In this document: positions 38,136-46,756 of the stretch, one piece after another
Numbering within the stretch: the first letter of the stretch is position 1
How the letters are laid out: each line of letters opens with the position of its first letter
Assembly (NCBI GenBank): GCA_937931795.1
Contig: CALHAP010000180.1
Location: 1-48,640 of the forward strand
Source: an uncultured Paracoccaceae bacterium
Lineage (GTDB): Bacteria > Pseudomonadota > Alphaproteobacteria > Rhodobacterales > Rhodobacteraceae
DNA length: 48,640 nt
Direction of reading: 5' to 3'
Notes under the pieces: model-generated
Database searches by the model: none
What the model saw: only the letters and a program-made list of their open reading frames with translations
Told to the model about the DNA's origin: nothing
Position numbers and translations under genes: made by a program

Positions 38136-39239
38136 CTAGGCCTCCGGTTTGGACAGATCTGGGAACATCGAGGCTAGCGCTTCGGGGGTCGCCTTACAGA
38201 TGCCGCGTTCCGTGATCAAGCCTGTGACCAAGCGGTTTGGGGTGACGTCAAAGGCCGGATTGCCGCCCGGCGTGCCTTCGGGGGTGACTTGCACAACACC
38301 AAGTGTCCCGTCCTCAAACGTGCCTTGGATGTGGGTCGTTTCGCGGGGGCTGCGGTCTTCAATTGGGATCTCGGCAACGCCGTCATCAACGGTCCAGTCG
38401 ATGGTGGGGGACGGCAGGGCCACATAAAACGGCACGCCATTATCATGGGCCGCTAGCGCCTTGAGATAGGTGCCGATCTTGTTGCACACGTCACCACGCC
38501 GCGTCGTGCGGTCGGTGCCGACGATCACCATGTCGACCTGCCCGTGCTGCATCAAATGCCCGCCCGCATTGTCGGTGATATAGGTGTGAGGAACCCCGTG
38601 GCTGCCCAGCTCCCACGACGTCAGCGCGCCTTGGTTGCGGGGCCGCGTTTCATCGACCCATACATGCAGCGGGATGCCCGCGTCATGGGCGTGATACATC
38701 GGGCTGGTGGCTGTGCCCCAATCGACGGTGGCGATCCAACCGGCATTGCAATGGGTTAGCAGGCGCACAGGTTCGCCTGCGGGCTTCTTGGCGGCAATCT
38801 CGCGGATCAGGGTCAATCCGTGTTCGCCAATCTGACGGTTGATCTCGACATCCTCATCGGCAATGTCATGGGCCATCGTTAATGCTGCAATCGCCCGGTC
38901 CGCGGGGGCCAAGGTGCGCAGTGCCGCGCGGCACCGGTTCAACGCCCATCGCAAGTTGATAGCTGTCGGGCGCGTTGCATTCAAGCAGTCCCACGCGGCA
39001 TCCATGTTTCTGTCGGACGGGTCAAGTTTCATCGCCAATGCCATACCGTAGGCCGCCGTGGCCCCAATCAACGGCGCGCCACGCACACGCATCTCAACGA
39101 TGGAATCCTCAAATTCCTTCATTGTCTTGACCTGCCGGATCACGAATTCATAGGGCAGCGAGCGTTGATCGATGATTTCCAGAACATCATCGTCATGGTT
39201 CCACCACAGCGAGCGGTAGTGCGTGCCTTTGACCTTCAT
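38136..39239 (-). CDS. mtnA: S-methyl-5-thioribose-1-phosphate isomerase
   Basis: 'DQRSLPYEF', '[21 protein letters not shown]', '[17 protein letters not shown]', 'DNAGGHLM', '[37 protein letters not shown]'. Confidence 0.95.
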   Translation of the reverse strand: MKVKGTHYRSLWWNHDDDVLEIIDQRSLPYEFVIRQVKTMKEFEDSIVEMRVRGAPLIGATAAYGMALAMKLDPSDRNMDAAWDCLNATRPTAINLRWALNRCRAALRTLAPADRAIAALTMAHDIADEDVEINRQIGEHGLTLIREIAAKKPAGEPVRLLTHCNAGWIATVDWGTATSPMYHAHDAGIPLHVWVDETRPRNQGALTSWELGSHGVPHTYITDNAGGHLMQHGQVDMVIVGTDRTTRRGDVCNKIGTYLKALAAHDNGVPFYVALPSPTIDWTVDDGVAEIPIEDRSPRETTHIQGTFEDGTLGVVQVTPEGTPGGNPAFDVTPNRLVTGLITERGICKATPEALASMFPDLSKPEA

Positions 39240-40492
39240 AGGAAATCCTTTTCATTGAATGCCCGCGCGAGCGATGTCAGGTCTTTTGGTGTGTGCAGCG
39301 TGTCTGCCGTCAAAATCAGCGTTGTGCCCATTTCGATATTGCGGGCTTCCAGCGGGGCGCGGATGCTGGTGTCTTCGATACTTTCAAAGTCAGCGTTGTG
39401 GGCCAGTGATAGGCAGCGGCGGTGCATCTCGATCCCGCAGAACCGCAGGGCATCTGACCAGATGCCCTCCAGCACAGCGTCACATGCGCTTGCGCTGCTC
39501 TGACCCTGATCCTCGAACAACGCTTGGGAGTACAACATGCCGGTCCGCTCTGTCTGCCACAGGTGGCGGAATTCCTGCTCAAACGTCGTAAAGCAGTCTT
39601 CGATCACGCTGAGGATCCACGTTTGATAGGTGGCCAAATCGGTGCCGCGATGAGCAGGCTGGCTAAAGTAGGCCATCAGGTAGTTCGCCGCTAACATCCC
39701 AATATCGAACCCCATCGGCCCGTATTGCGCAAACTCAGGGTCGATGACGCGGCTTTGCGTGTCTATCGACATAATAGACCCCGAATGCAGGTCGCCATGC
39801 AGCATCGTCTCTGTGGTGCTGGCAAATTTCGCCAGCATGGATTGCGCGACACGTTTGAGGTCAATGTTGGCGCGCAAACTTCTGACAATCGGGTCCAGCT
39901 CAGGCGTATGATTGTTCATTTCGGCATCAAAATAGGGGTCCGTAAAAACCAACCCTTCGGTGATCGCGGGGATTTCGACATTGCCCGCGAACAGCGCAAC
40001 ATCGGCTTTTTTGTCAGGACTTTTCATCGACAATTCAGAGCCACGAAACGCCATGCGGGCACAAAAGGTGCCGCAGAACGCGCCCAAACCCGCAACTGTC
40101 TCGCCTGCGATCAGCTTGGTGCGCAAGATCACATGCGGCGACAAAAACTCCATCACGATCAGCGCCTGATCTTCGTCGAAATGATAAATTTCGGGCACCG
40201 ATCCGGGGTCGCGCAGCGCCTGACGGGTCAGCGCGTGGTATTCATAATAAGCGCGGTACAGCGGCAGCGGCCAACTGTCGCCCACCAGCCGCACGTAGGG
40301 CAGAGCCTGCTTGACGATCACGCTGCCTTTGGCGCTTTGCACAATGAACACGAGGTTCAGGTTGCCGTCACCAACCTCTCTGACGCTCCACTGCTGCGCA
40401 TCTTCACCTAGCTGTTCTATCAACGCAGGCAGATGCGCCAGCCGGTCCGGGAGGGTCTGCGTATCGAGTGCAAGATAGGCTGTCTGTGTCAT
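39236..40492 (-). CDS. mtnK: S-methyl-5-thioribose kinase
   Basis: '[12 protein letters not shown]', '[19 protein letters not shown]', '[12 protein letters not shown]', '[28 protein letters not shown]'. Confidence 0.95.
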   Translation of the reverse strand: MTQTAYLALDTQTLPDRLAHLPALIEQLGEDAQQWSVREVGDGNLNLVFIVQSAKGSVIVKQALPYVRLVGDSWPLPLYRAYYEYHALTRQALRDPGSVPEIYHFDEDQALIVMEFLSPHVILRTKLIAGETVAGLGAFCGTFCARMAFRGSELSMKSPDKKADVALFAGNVEIPAITEGLVFTDPYFDAEMNNHTPELDPIVRSLRANIDLKRVAQSMLAKFASTTETMLHGDLHSGSIMSIDTQSRVIDPEFAQYGPMGFDIGMLAANYLMAYFSQPAHRGTDLATYQTWILSVIEDCFTTFEQEFRHLWQTERTGMLYSQALFEDQGQSSASACDAVLEGIWSDALRFCGIEMHRRCLSLAHNADFESIEDTSIRAPLEARNIEMGTTLILTADTLHTPKDLTSLARAFNEKDFL

Positions 40493-40534
40493 TGGATCCC
40501 TCCTGTTAGCCCCCTAATTCATGCTGAAACTATG

Positions 40535-40567
40535 CATTTAGTCAATAGACAGATAAGTTGACAAATG
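40535..40567. promoter_or_regulatory. Divergent control region: inverted repeat / back-to-back -35-like elements
   Basis: CATTTAGTCAA-N12-TTGACAAATG; arms contain outward-facing TTGACT (minus) and TTGACA (plus) between mtnK and the ABC operon. Confidence 0.6.
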
Positions 40568-40634
40568 AATATTCTAAGCCCTACGCTAAAGTTCTGGCGG
40601 GGTGTTTGCCCCAATCACAGGATGAACGGCACAG

Positions 40635-42146
40635 ATGAAAACCTGCGAAATCATAGGTCTAGAAAAGTCCTTTGGCGGGAATCACGTTTTGCGCGGCATT
40701 GATATGCATCTGAGCGCCGGTGAGGTGGTTGTCCTTATGGGGGCTAACGGTGCTGGCAAGTCAACGCTGGTCAAAGTGCTGTGCGGTTTTCATGACCATG
40801 ATGGTGGCAGCATGCAGCTTGACGGGGTTGCCTATTGCCCCGCCGACGCGGCTGATGCGATTTCACACGGCGTTGTCACGGTGCACCAATCCATCGACGA
40901 CGGGGTGATCCCCGATCTGGATGTGGCAACCAACCTGATGTTGAACCAGCTGACAGAACCGGGCGCCGGGCTGCTGGTGCGCGACGGCGCGCTGCGGCGT
41001 GCTGCGCAAAAGGTGGCCGATAATATGGGGCTTCGCATGGATGTGCGCACCAAGGTCGCGGACCTGTCCGTGGCTGACCGGCAGATGATCGCGATTGCGC
41101 GCGCCATGGCCTATGACCCCAAGGTTCTTATCCTTGATGAACCCACATCGTCACTGTCGGCGTCAGAGGCGGACAGGTTGTTCACGCTGGTCGACCGCTT
41201 GCGCACGCAGGGCGTGGCGATCCTGTATATCTCGCACCGCATGTCCGACATCCGCCGCATCGCGGACCGGATCGTGTGCATGCGTGACGGTGAAATCTCC
41301 GGCACCTTTGAGCACGCCCCGCTGGACTATAGTGGCGCTGTCACCGCGATGCTGGGCCACAGCATGACCGATGTGGACATCGACGTGCAGCATGGTGGGC
41401 AACCCATTCTGGAGATCGACGCCCTCTCTTTGTCAGGTAGTGCGCAGACCGTTTCGTTCAGCGCACAGGACGGTGAGGTCATTGCGATCACGGGCCTTTT
41501 GGGCAGCGGCAAGAGCGCATTGGCGGATATCATCTTTGGTCTTCAAAGCCCTAAGAGCGGACAGATGCGGATCGCAGGGCAACCCTACGCGCCGCAAAGT
41601 GCGGCGCAGGCTGTCGCGGCTGGGGTCTTCATGTCGTCCAAGGATCGCAGCACCAACGCGGTGATCCCCGACTTTGACATTGCCAACAACATGACGCTAC
41701 CGTTTCTGAGCCAGTTCAGCCGCGCAACACTGCTTAGCACCCGCGCGCAACGCGCAGCGGCCCAGGACATGATCGCCCGCCTAGGGATCGTTTGCCAATC
41801 AGATGACGATGGCATCGGGACGCTGTCTGGCGGCAACCAGCAAAAGGTGATGATCGGACGGTGGCTGCTGAAAGACTGCCGCGTGCTACTGTTGGATGAG
41901 CCGTTTCAAGGGGTCGATATCGGCGCGCGTCGCGACATTGGTGCGCATATCCGCGCGACTGCCAAGGGGCGGGCAACTTTGGTCTTTGTGGCCGAACTGG
42001 ACGAAGCGCTCGAGATCGCTGACCGGATTATTGTGCTGAATGAAGGCGCAATCGCAGGCCAACATGAAAACCGCGGCGTGGATATGGAGGCACTGATAGC
42101 ACAGGTCTCTGGCCCCCTTGGCGCGCAACAACAAGTGAACACATAG
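40635..42146 (+). CDS. Sugar ABC transporter ATP-binding protein (RbsA-type, two ABC domains)
   Basis: 'LMGANGAGKSTLVKVLCG', 'LILDEPTSSLSASEADRLF', 'ITGLLGSGKSALADIIFG', 'LSGGNQQKVMIGRWLLKDCRVLLLDEPFQGVDIGARRDI'. Confidence 0.96.
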   Translation: MKTCEIIGLEKSFGGNHVLRGIDMHLSAGEVVVLMGANGAGKSTLVKVLCGFHDHDGGSMQLDGVAYCPADAADAISHGVVTVHQSIDDGVIPDLDVATNLMLNQLTEPGAGLLVRDGALRRAAQKVADNMGLRMDVRTKVADLSVADRQMIAIARAMAYDPKVLILDEPTSSLSASEADRLFTLVDRLRTQGVAILYISHRMSDIRRIADRIVCMRDGEISGTFEHAPLDYSGAVTAMLGHSMTDVDIDVQHGGQPILEIDALSLSGSAQTVSFSAQDGEVIAITGLLGSGKSALADIIFGLQSPKSGQMRIAGQPYAPQSAAQAVAAGVFMSSKDRSTNAVIPDFDIANNMTLPFLSQFSRATLLSTRAQRAAAQDMIARLGIVCQSDDDGIGTLSGGNQQKVMIGRWLLKDCRVLLLDEPFQGVDIGARRDIGAHIRATAKGRATLVFVAELDEALEIADRIIVLNEGAIAGQHENRGVDMEALIAQVSGPLGAQQQVNT

Positions 42147-43163
42147 ATGACGCGCGAGACCCTTCTTAACTTTGCGATCCGGTTCGGCTTTCTGATCCTG
42201 CTCTTTGGACTGGTGATCTATTTCAGCCTGTCGGCCAACGGCTTTGCATCGCCCCGCTCTGCGGCGTTCATCCTGCAATCCGTGGCGATCACGGGCATTT
42301 TGGCACTGGGTGTCACCTGCACCTTGGTCGTGGACGGGTTCGATTTATCCATCGGGTCGGTAGCGACATCCGCGTTGATGCTGTCGGCTTATGCGATGGT
42401 CATTCTTGAAATGTCAGCCGGATCCGCGGTGCTGCTGTGTTTGCTGATGGGGGCCGTTGTTGGGCTGATCAACGGGCTGTTAATCGTGAAGTTCAAGGTG
42501 CCGGACCTGCTGGCGACGCTCGGGATGATGTTCCTGTTGATCGGCTTGCAGCGCATCCCGACGCAGGGCAATTCCATCGCCACGGGCATGAAATTGGCCG
42601 ATGGCAGCACCGCCGAAGGAACATTTTCGGCAGCATTCCTATGGCTGGGGCGGCACCGCTTTGATCTGGTCGTCGAACGGTTGGTGCCGATGCCTGTGGT
42701 CATCTTCTTGATCACTGCTGTGGTGATCTGGGTGTTTCTTGAGCTGACCCGCCATGGCCGCCTGATGTACGCCATCGGATCGAACGAGCGTGCCGCCGCC
42801 TTGGTCGGCGCCAATGTGAGCCGCTATAAAATTGCGGCCTATATGATTTCGGGTGTCACCGCCTCTATCGGGGGCATCTTACTGGCCGCGCGGCTGGGGC
42901 GTGGTGATATCGCCAGCGGGAATAACCTGCTGCTCGACAGTGTGGCCGCTGCTTTGATCGGGTTCGCCGTGTTGGGTGCGGCGCGCGCAAATGCCTTTGG
43001 CACCGCAATCGGTGCGCTGTTTGTGGGCATCTTGTTGCAGGGTCTCACGATGATGAATGCCCCATACTACACCCAAGATTTCGTCAAAGGCGCGGTGCTC
43101 GTTCTGGCCCTTGTCTTTACCTTCTACCTGAGCGCCAAAAGAAGCGCGGGTGGGAAAACCTAA
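42147..43163 (+). CDS. Sugar ABC transporter permease (RbsC-type)
   Basis: 'GVTCTLVVDGFDLSIGSVATSALM', 'TRHGRLMYAIGSNERAAALVGANVSRYKIAAYMISG'. Confidence 0.95.
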   Translation: MTRETLLNFAIRFGFLILLFGLVIYFSLSANGFASPRSAAFILQSVAITGILALGVTCTLVVDGFDLSIGSVATSALMLSAYAMVILEMSAGSAVLLCLLMGAVVGLINGLLIVKFKVPDLLATLGMMFLLIGLQRIPTQGNSIATGMKLADGSTAEGTFSAAFLWLGRHRFDLVVERLVPMPVVIFLITAVVIWVFLELTRHGRLMYAIGSNERAAALVGANVSRYKIAAYMISGVTASIGGILLAARLGRGDIASGNNLLLDSVAAALIGFAVLGAARANAFGTAIGALFVGILLQGLTMMNAPYYTQDFVKGAVLVLALVFTFYLSAKRSAGGKT

Positions 43164-43188
43164 AACCAACATAATGGGAGGAAAAATT

Positions 43189-44229
43189 ATGTTACGACGT
43201 CAGGCTATGAAACTCATGGGGTCGGTCGCGCTGTTGACCGGATTGGGCAGTGCGGCAGTTGCAGACATGCCTGCCCCATTGGACAATGCAGGCGATGTAA
43301 AGATTGCCTTGGTGCGGTATCTGTCCACAGGCGACTTTTTCCAGTCCTATCTGTCTGGCGTGGAGACGCAGGCGGCGGCCATCGGCTTGGACCTGCGGGT
43401 GTTTGACAGCCGTCAGGACGCAGCCCTTCAGGCGGATATGGTTGATCAGGCGATCGCATTGGGCGTGGACGGGATTATCATTCAGCACGGGTTGACGGAG
43501 TCGATGAAAGACGCGGCTCAACGCGCTGTTGATGCAGGCATCAGTGTTGTGGCGTTTGATGTGAACGTCGAAAACGAGGCCATTCCGCAAATTGAACAGT
43601 CGGACTACCTTCTGGGCAAGCTCGCGTTGGAGCAGGCATTGGCTGATCACGGCAACGCCTTTACGGCGGGCTATGTCTATGTCCCCGGTATCGCGCCGCT
43701 GGATCGCCGCGATGTGGCGTGGGAAGAGGTGAGAGCTGCCAATCCCGACATCACCGAAGCGGCTGTGTTCGGCACGCTCGACAACCCGATTGCGAACTCT
43801 GTTGCGAACCAGGCCCGTTCGGTTTTGCAGGCAAATCCGAATATCTCGGTTGTCTTCGCACCCTACGATGAATTCGCCAAAGGCGTGAAAATCGCGGTGG
43901 ACGAGGCTGGCATGACCGATGACGTGGATATCTATTCCGCCGATGTCTCTACCGCTGACATTTCAGCGATGCGCGAGCCCGGTTCTGCATGGGTTGCGAC
44001 GGTTGCGACCAACCCATCGGTTGTGGGCGAGGTTTCGGTGCGTGCCCTTGCGCTGCTGCTGACAGGCGAAGACCCCGGCGCCAGCGTTGTGGTCCCACCG
44101 ACCTTGATCACGCAGGATTTTCTGAATGAGCAGGATATCCGCAATATGGATGATCTGGGAGCAAAGATGCCCCAATTCCAACACGCGGATGTGGCGATGG
44201 CCGATTGGATGCCACTGCCTGTGCGCTAA
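43189..44229 (+). CDS. Sugar ABC transporter substrate-binding protein (RbsB-like)
   Basis: Signal peptide; 'SRQDAALQADMVDQAIALGVDGIIIQHG', 'AVDAGISVVAFDVNV', 'VFAPYDEFAKGVKIAVDEAG'. Confidence 0.93.
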   Translation: MLRRQAMKLMGSVALLTGLGSAAVADMPAPLDNAGDVKIALVRYLSTGDFFQSYLSGVETQAAAIGLDLRVFDSRQDAALQADMVDQAIALGVDGIIIQHGLTESMKDAAQRAVDAGISVVAFDVNVENEAIPQIEQSDYLLGKLALEQALADHGNAFTAGYVYVPGIAPLDRRDVAWEEVRAANPDITEAAVFGTLDNPIANSVANQARSVLQANPNISVVFAPYDEFAKGVKIAVDEAGMTDDVDIYSADVSTADISAMREPGSAWVATVATNPSVVGEVSVRALALLLTGEDPGASVVVPPTLITQDFLNEQDIRNMDDLGAKMPQFQHADVAMADWMPLPVR

Positions 44230-44291
44230 GCACCTCGACTGCGGCTCACCCGGTGTGGTGGGCCGCAGATCATGCCTTCAAGGACTAGACG

Positions 44292-44735
44292 ATGCTTATT
44301 GGAATTGACCCTGAAACCACGCCGGACCTGCTGCATTGTCTTGCCCAGATGGGTCACGGGGACGAAATTGCTGTGGTGGATGCGAATTATCCGGCGGTAG
44401 CCACGGCGGCCTTTTGTACGCACACGGCGGTTTTGCGGTATCCGGGCCACGATGCGCCCCAGGTCATCGACATCATCACCAAACTCATGCCGATTGACCC
44501 CTTCCACGACTATGCGGCGCTGCGCATGCAGGTGGATAATGCGCCCGATGACATGAACGCGGCCCATACCGCCGTTTGGGACATTTTAAATGCCCGCAAG
44601 CCCCAAGACGCGGCGTTGTCGAGCCTTTCACGGCAAGAGTTCTACGCACAGGCCCGGCGTAGCTTTGCTGTTGTTCAATGTCAGGAAGCCCGCCCATTTG
44701 GCTGCTTCATTCTACGCAAGGGTGTCATTTTCTAG
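44292..44735 (+). CDS. RbsD/FucU-family mutarotase
   Basis: 'MLIGIDPETTPDLLHCLAQMGHGDEIAVVDANYPAVA' closely follows the FucU N-terminus pattern. Confidence 0.92.
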   Translation: MLIGIDPETTPDLLHCLAQMGHGDEIAVVDANYPAVATAAFCTHTAVLRYPGHDAPQVIDIITKLMPIDPFHDYAALRMQVDNAPDDMNAAHTAVWDILNARKPQDAALSSLSRQEFYAQARRSFAVVQCQEARPFGCFILRKGVIF

Positions 44736-44819
44736 GCCCTCTTTCACCCGTTCCCCGACCTCATGGTCCTTAGCCTTATCGAAACCGACGAACGAAGTTG
44801 GTCCAAGCGGAGTTTTGCA

Positions 44820-45752
44820 ATGAAGAACGAAAAGACCACCGAGGACATCGCGCTCGGTATCCGCAGGCGTGTGTTTGAACACGCAATGCGCAACAATGGC
44901 GGCTATCTCAGTCAGGCCTGTTCGGCAGCTGAACAGCTGGCTTGGCTGTATAATGAAGAGCTGAACCTAGGCGCCCCCACGTTGCCGATGATCCCCAAGC
45001 CGTTCGAGGGCGTGCCCCATGCGGACAATCCCAACTACCATACTGGCGCGGGGTACAATGGCCCGTTTGAGGCGGATCTCGACCGGCTGTTCATCGCCCC
45101 TGCGCATTATGCGCTGGTGGCCTACGCCACGTTGATCGAGGTGGGTCGCATGGCCCCCGAAGGATTGGAGATGTTCAACAAGGACGGCTCTAGCGTCGAG
45201 ATGATCGGGGCCGAACATTCACCCGGCATGGAGGTACACAACGGCACTCTGGGCATTGGGCTGTCCACCGCCGCTGGTCTGGCATGGGGCCGGCAGAAAC
45301 GCGGCGAGACAGGAAAAACATGGGTTTATATGTCAGACGGTGAAGTGCAGGAAGGCCAGACTTGGGAGGCGATCCAGTGTTGCGCGCATCACAAGATTGA
45401 CAGCGTCAAAGCGATTATGGACGTGAACCGCCAGCAATGTGACGGCGCGATGGACAGCGTGATGGAAGTGGGTGATATCCGCGCCAAGATGGAGCAATTC
45501 GGTGCCGTCGTGGCCGAATGTGACGCCCATGATTTGAACGCCATGCGGGATGCGGCACGCACCCCGCACGCGGGCAAGCCGCTGATCATTCTAGCCCATT
45601 CCAACCCGTTCCACGCGATGCCGATCTTGGAAGAACGCTTTCCACGCCTGCACTACGTGCGTTTCAAATCCGAAGAAGAACGCGCGCGGATGAACACCTC
45701 TATTGCGGACGCTTTGGGCGTCGACCCCATTGACTACGAAGGAGCCCACTGA
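44820..45752 (+). CDS. Transketolase, N-terminal (TPP pyrophosphate-binding) subunit
   Basis: 'GAEHSPGMEVHNGTLGIGLSTAAGLAWGRQKRGETGKTWVYMSDGEVQEGQTWEAIQCCAHHKIDSVKAIMDVNRQQCDG'. Confidence 0.95.
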   Translation: MKNEKTTEDIALGIRRRVFEHAMRNNGGYLSQACSAAEQLAWLYNEELNLGAPTLPMIPKPFEGVPHADNPNYHTGAGYNGPFEADLDRLFIAPAHYALVAYATLIEVGRMAPEGLEMFNKDGSSVEMIGAEHSPGMEVHNGTLGIGLSTAAGLAWGRQKRGETGKTWVYMSDGEVQEGQTWEAIQCCAHHKIDSVKAIMDVNRQQCDGAMDSVMEVGDIRAKMEQFGAVVAECDAHDLNAMRDAARTPHAGKPLIILAHSNPFHAMPILEERFPRLHYVRFKSEEERARMNTSIADALGVDPIDYEGAH

Positions 45753-46756
45753 TGGCCGAAATGGTATCGCGCCCCTATGAGCGCGCCTTTGAAAAACACG
45801 CGCTCGCCAATCCGGATGTGCTGTGTCTCTCGGCGGACCTGACCTCGTCTTGCGAGATCGACAAATTCCGCGACAATCACCCCGATCAGTTCCTGTCGCT
45901 GGGCATGGCCGAACAGAACATGATGAGCTTTGCAGGGGGCCTTGGCCTTGCCGGTTACCGCCCGTTTATCCACACGTTCGGCGTTTTTTGCTACCGCAGG
46001 CCCTATGATCAATTGATGGCCTCTATTGCTTATCCACGCCGCAAGGTGCGCATTATGGGGTTCCTGCCCGGCATCACCACGCCCGGCGGCATGACCCACC
46101 AAGCCATTGAAGACATTAGCGTCATGCGCTCGATGCCGAACATGACGATCCTTGAGACAGGCGATGCGACCGAGGTCGAAAGCATCTGCGAAGCCGCCGA
46201 CAGCATCGACGGTCCGGTCTATTGCCGCGTGTTGCGCGGGTCGATGCCGCGCTTGTTCGACACGCCAATTGTAGTGGGGCAAATGCGCGAGATCAGCATG
46301 GGCGACGACGTCCTGATCGTCACTGCAGGTATCACCACTGAAGAAGCGATGCGCGCCACCAAAGCGTTGGAAGGCGCGGGTGTCTCGGTGCGGCATCTGC
46401 ATCTCAACACGATCAAACCCTTCGATGCGGCCACAATGCTGGACCACATCAACAGCGTAAAAGGCGGGGTGGTCACGCTCGAAAACCACGTCACCGAAGG
46501 CGGCATCGGGTCGCTCATGGCCGAGATCATGGCCGACAACGGCGTGGGCAAGAAGTTGAAACGTCTGGGCCTCAATGACACCTATGCCCACGGCGGCAGC
46601 CGCGCCTACCTAATGCGCTACTACGGGTTGGACGCGCTTGCGCTGACCCAAGGGATCGAAGAGTTGATGGGCGAAAAGCTGGGCATTACAGAACAAGACC
46701 TGTCAGAGGCCCGCGTTGACGCGGTGCATTCGCTGGCCAAGGCAGAGGGCCTGTGA
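45752..46756 (+). CDS. Transketolase, C-terminal (pyrimidine-binding) subunit
   Basis: 'LGMAEQNMMSFAGGLGLAGYRPFIHTFGVFCYRRPYDQL', 'GITTPGGMTHQAIEDISVMRSMPNM', 'TLENHVTEGGIGSLMAEI'; TGATG overlap with the upstream subunit. Confidence 0.95.
   Translation: MAEMVSRPYERAFEKHALANPDVLCLSADLTSSCEIDKFRDNHPDQFLSLGMAEQNMMSFAGGLGLAGYRPFIHTFGVFCYRRPYDQLMASIAYPRRKVRIMGFLPGITTPGGMTHQAIEDISVMRSMPNMTILETGDATEVESICEAADSIDGPVYCRVLRGSMPRLFDTPIVVGQMREISMGDDVLIVTAGITTEEAMRATKALEGAGVSVRHLHLNTIKPFDAATMLDHINSVKGGVVTLENHVTEGGIGSLMAEIMADNGVGKKLKRLGLNDTYAHGGSRAYLMRYYGLDALALTQGIEELMGEKLGITEQDLSEARVDAVHSLAKAEGL

Noticed and set aside
36466-40492. Complete universal methionine salvage pathway
   Set aside because: Only mtnK and mtnA are present; no recognisable mtnB/C/D/E or MTA phosphorylase/nucleosidase in the window.
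45734-46591. 285-aa minus-strand ORF
   Set aside because: Shadow ORF opposite the transketolase C subunit.
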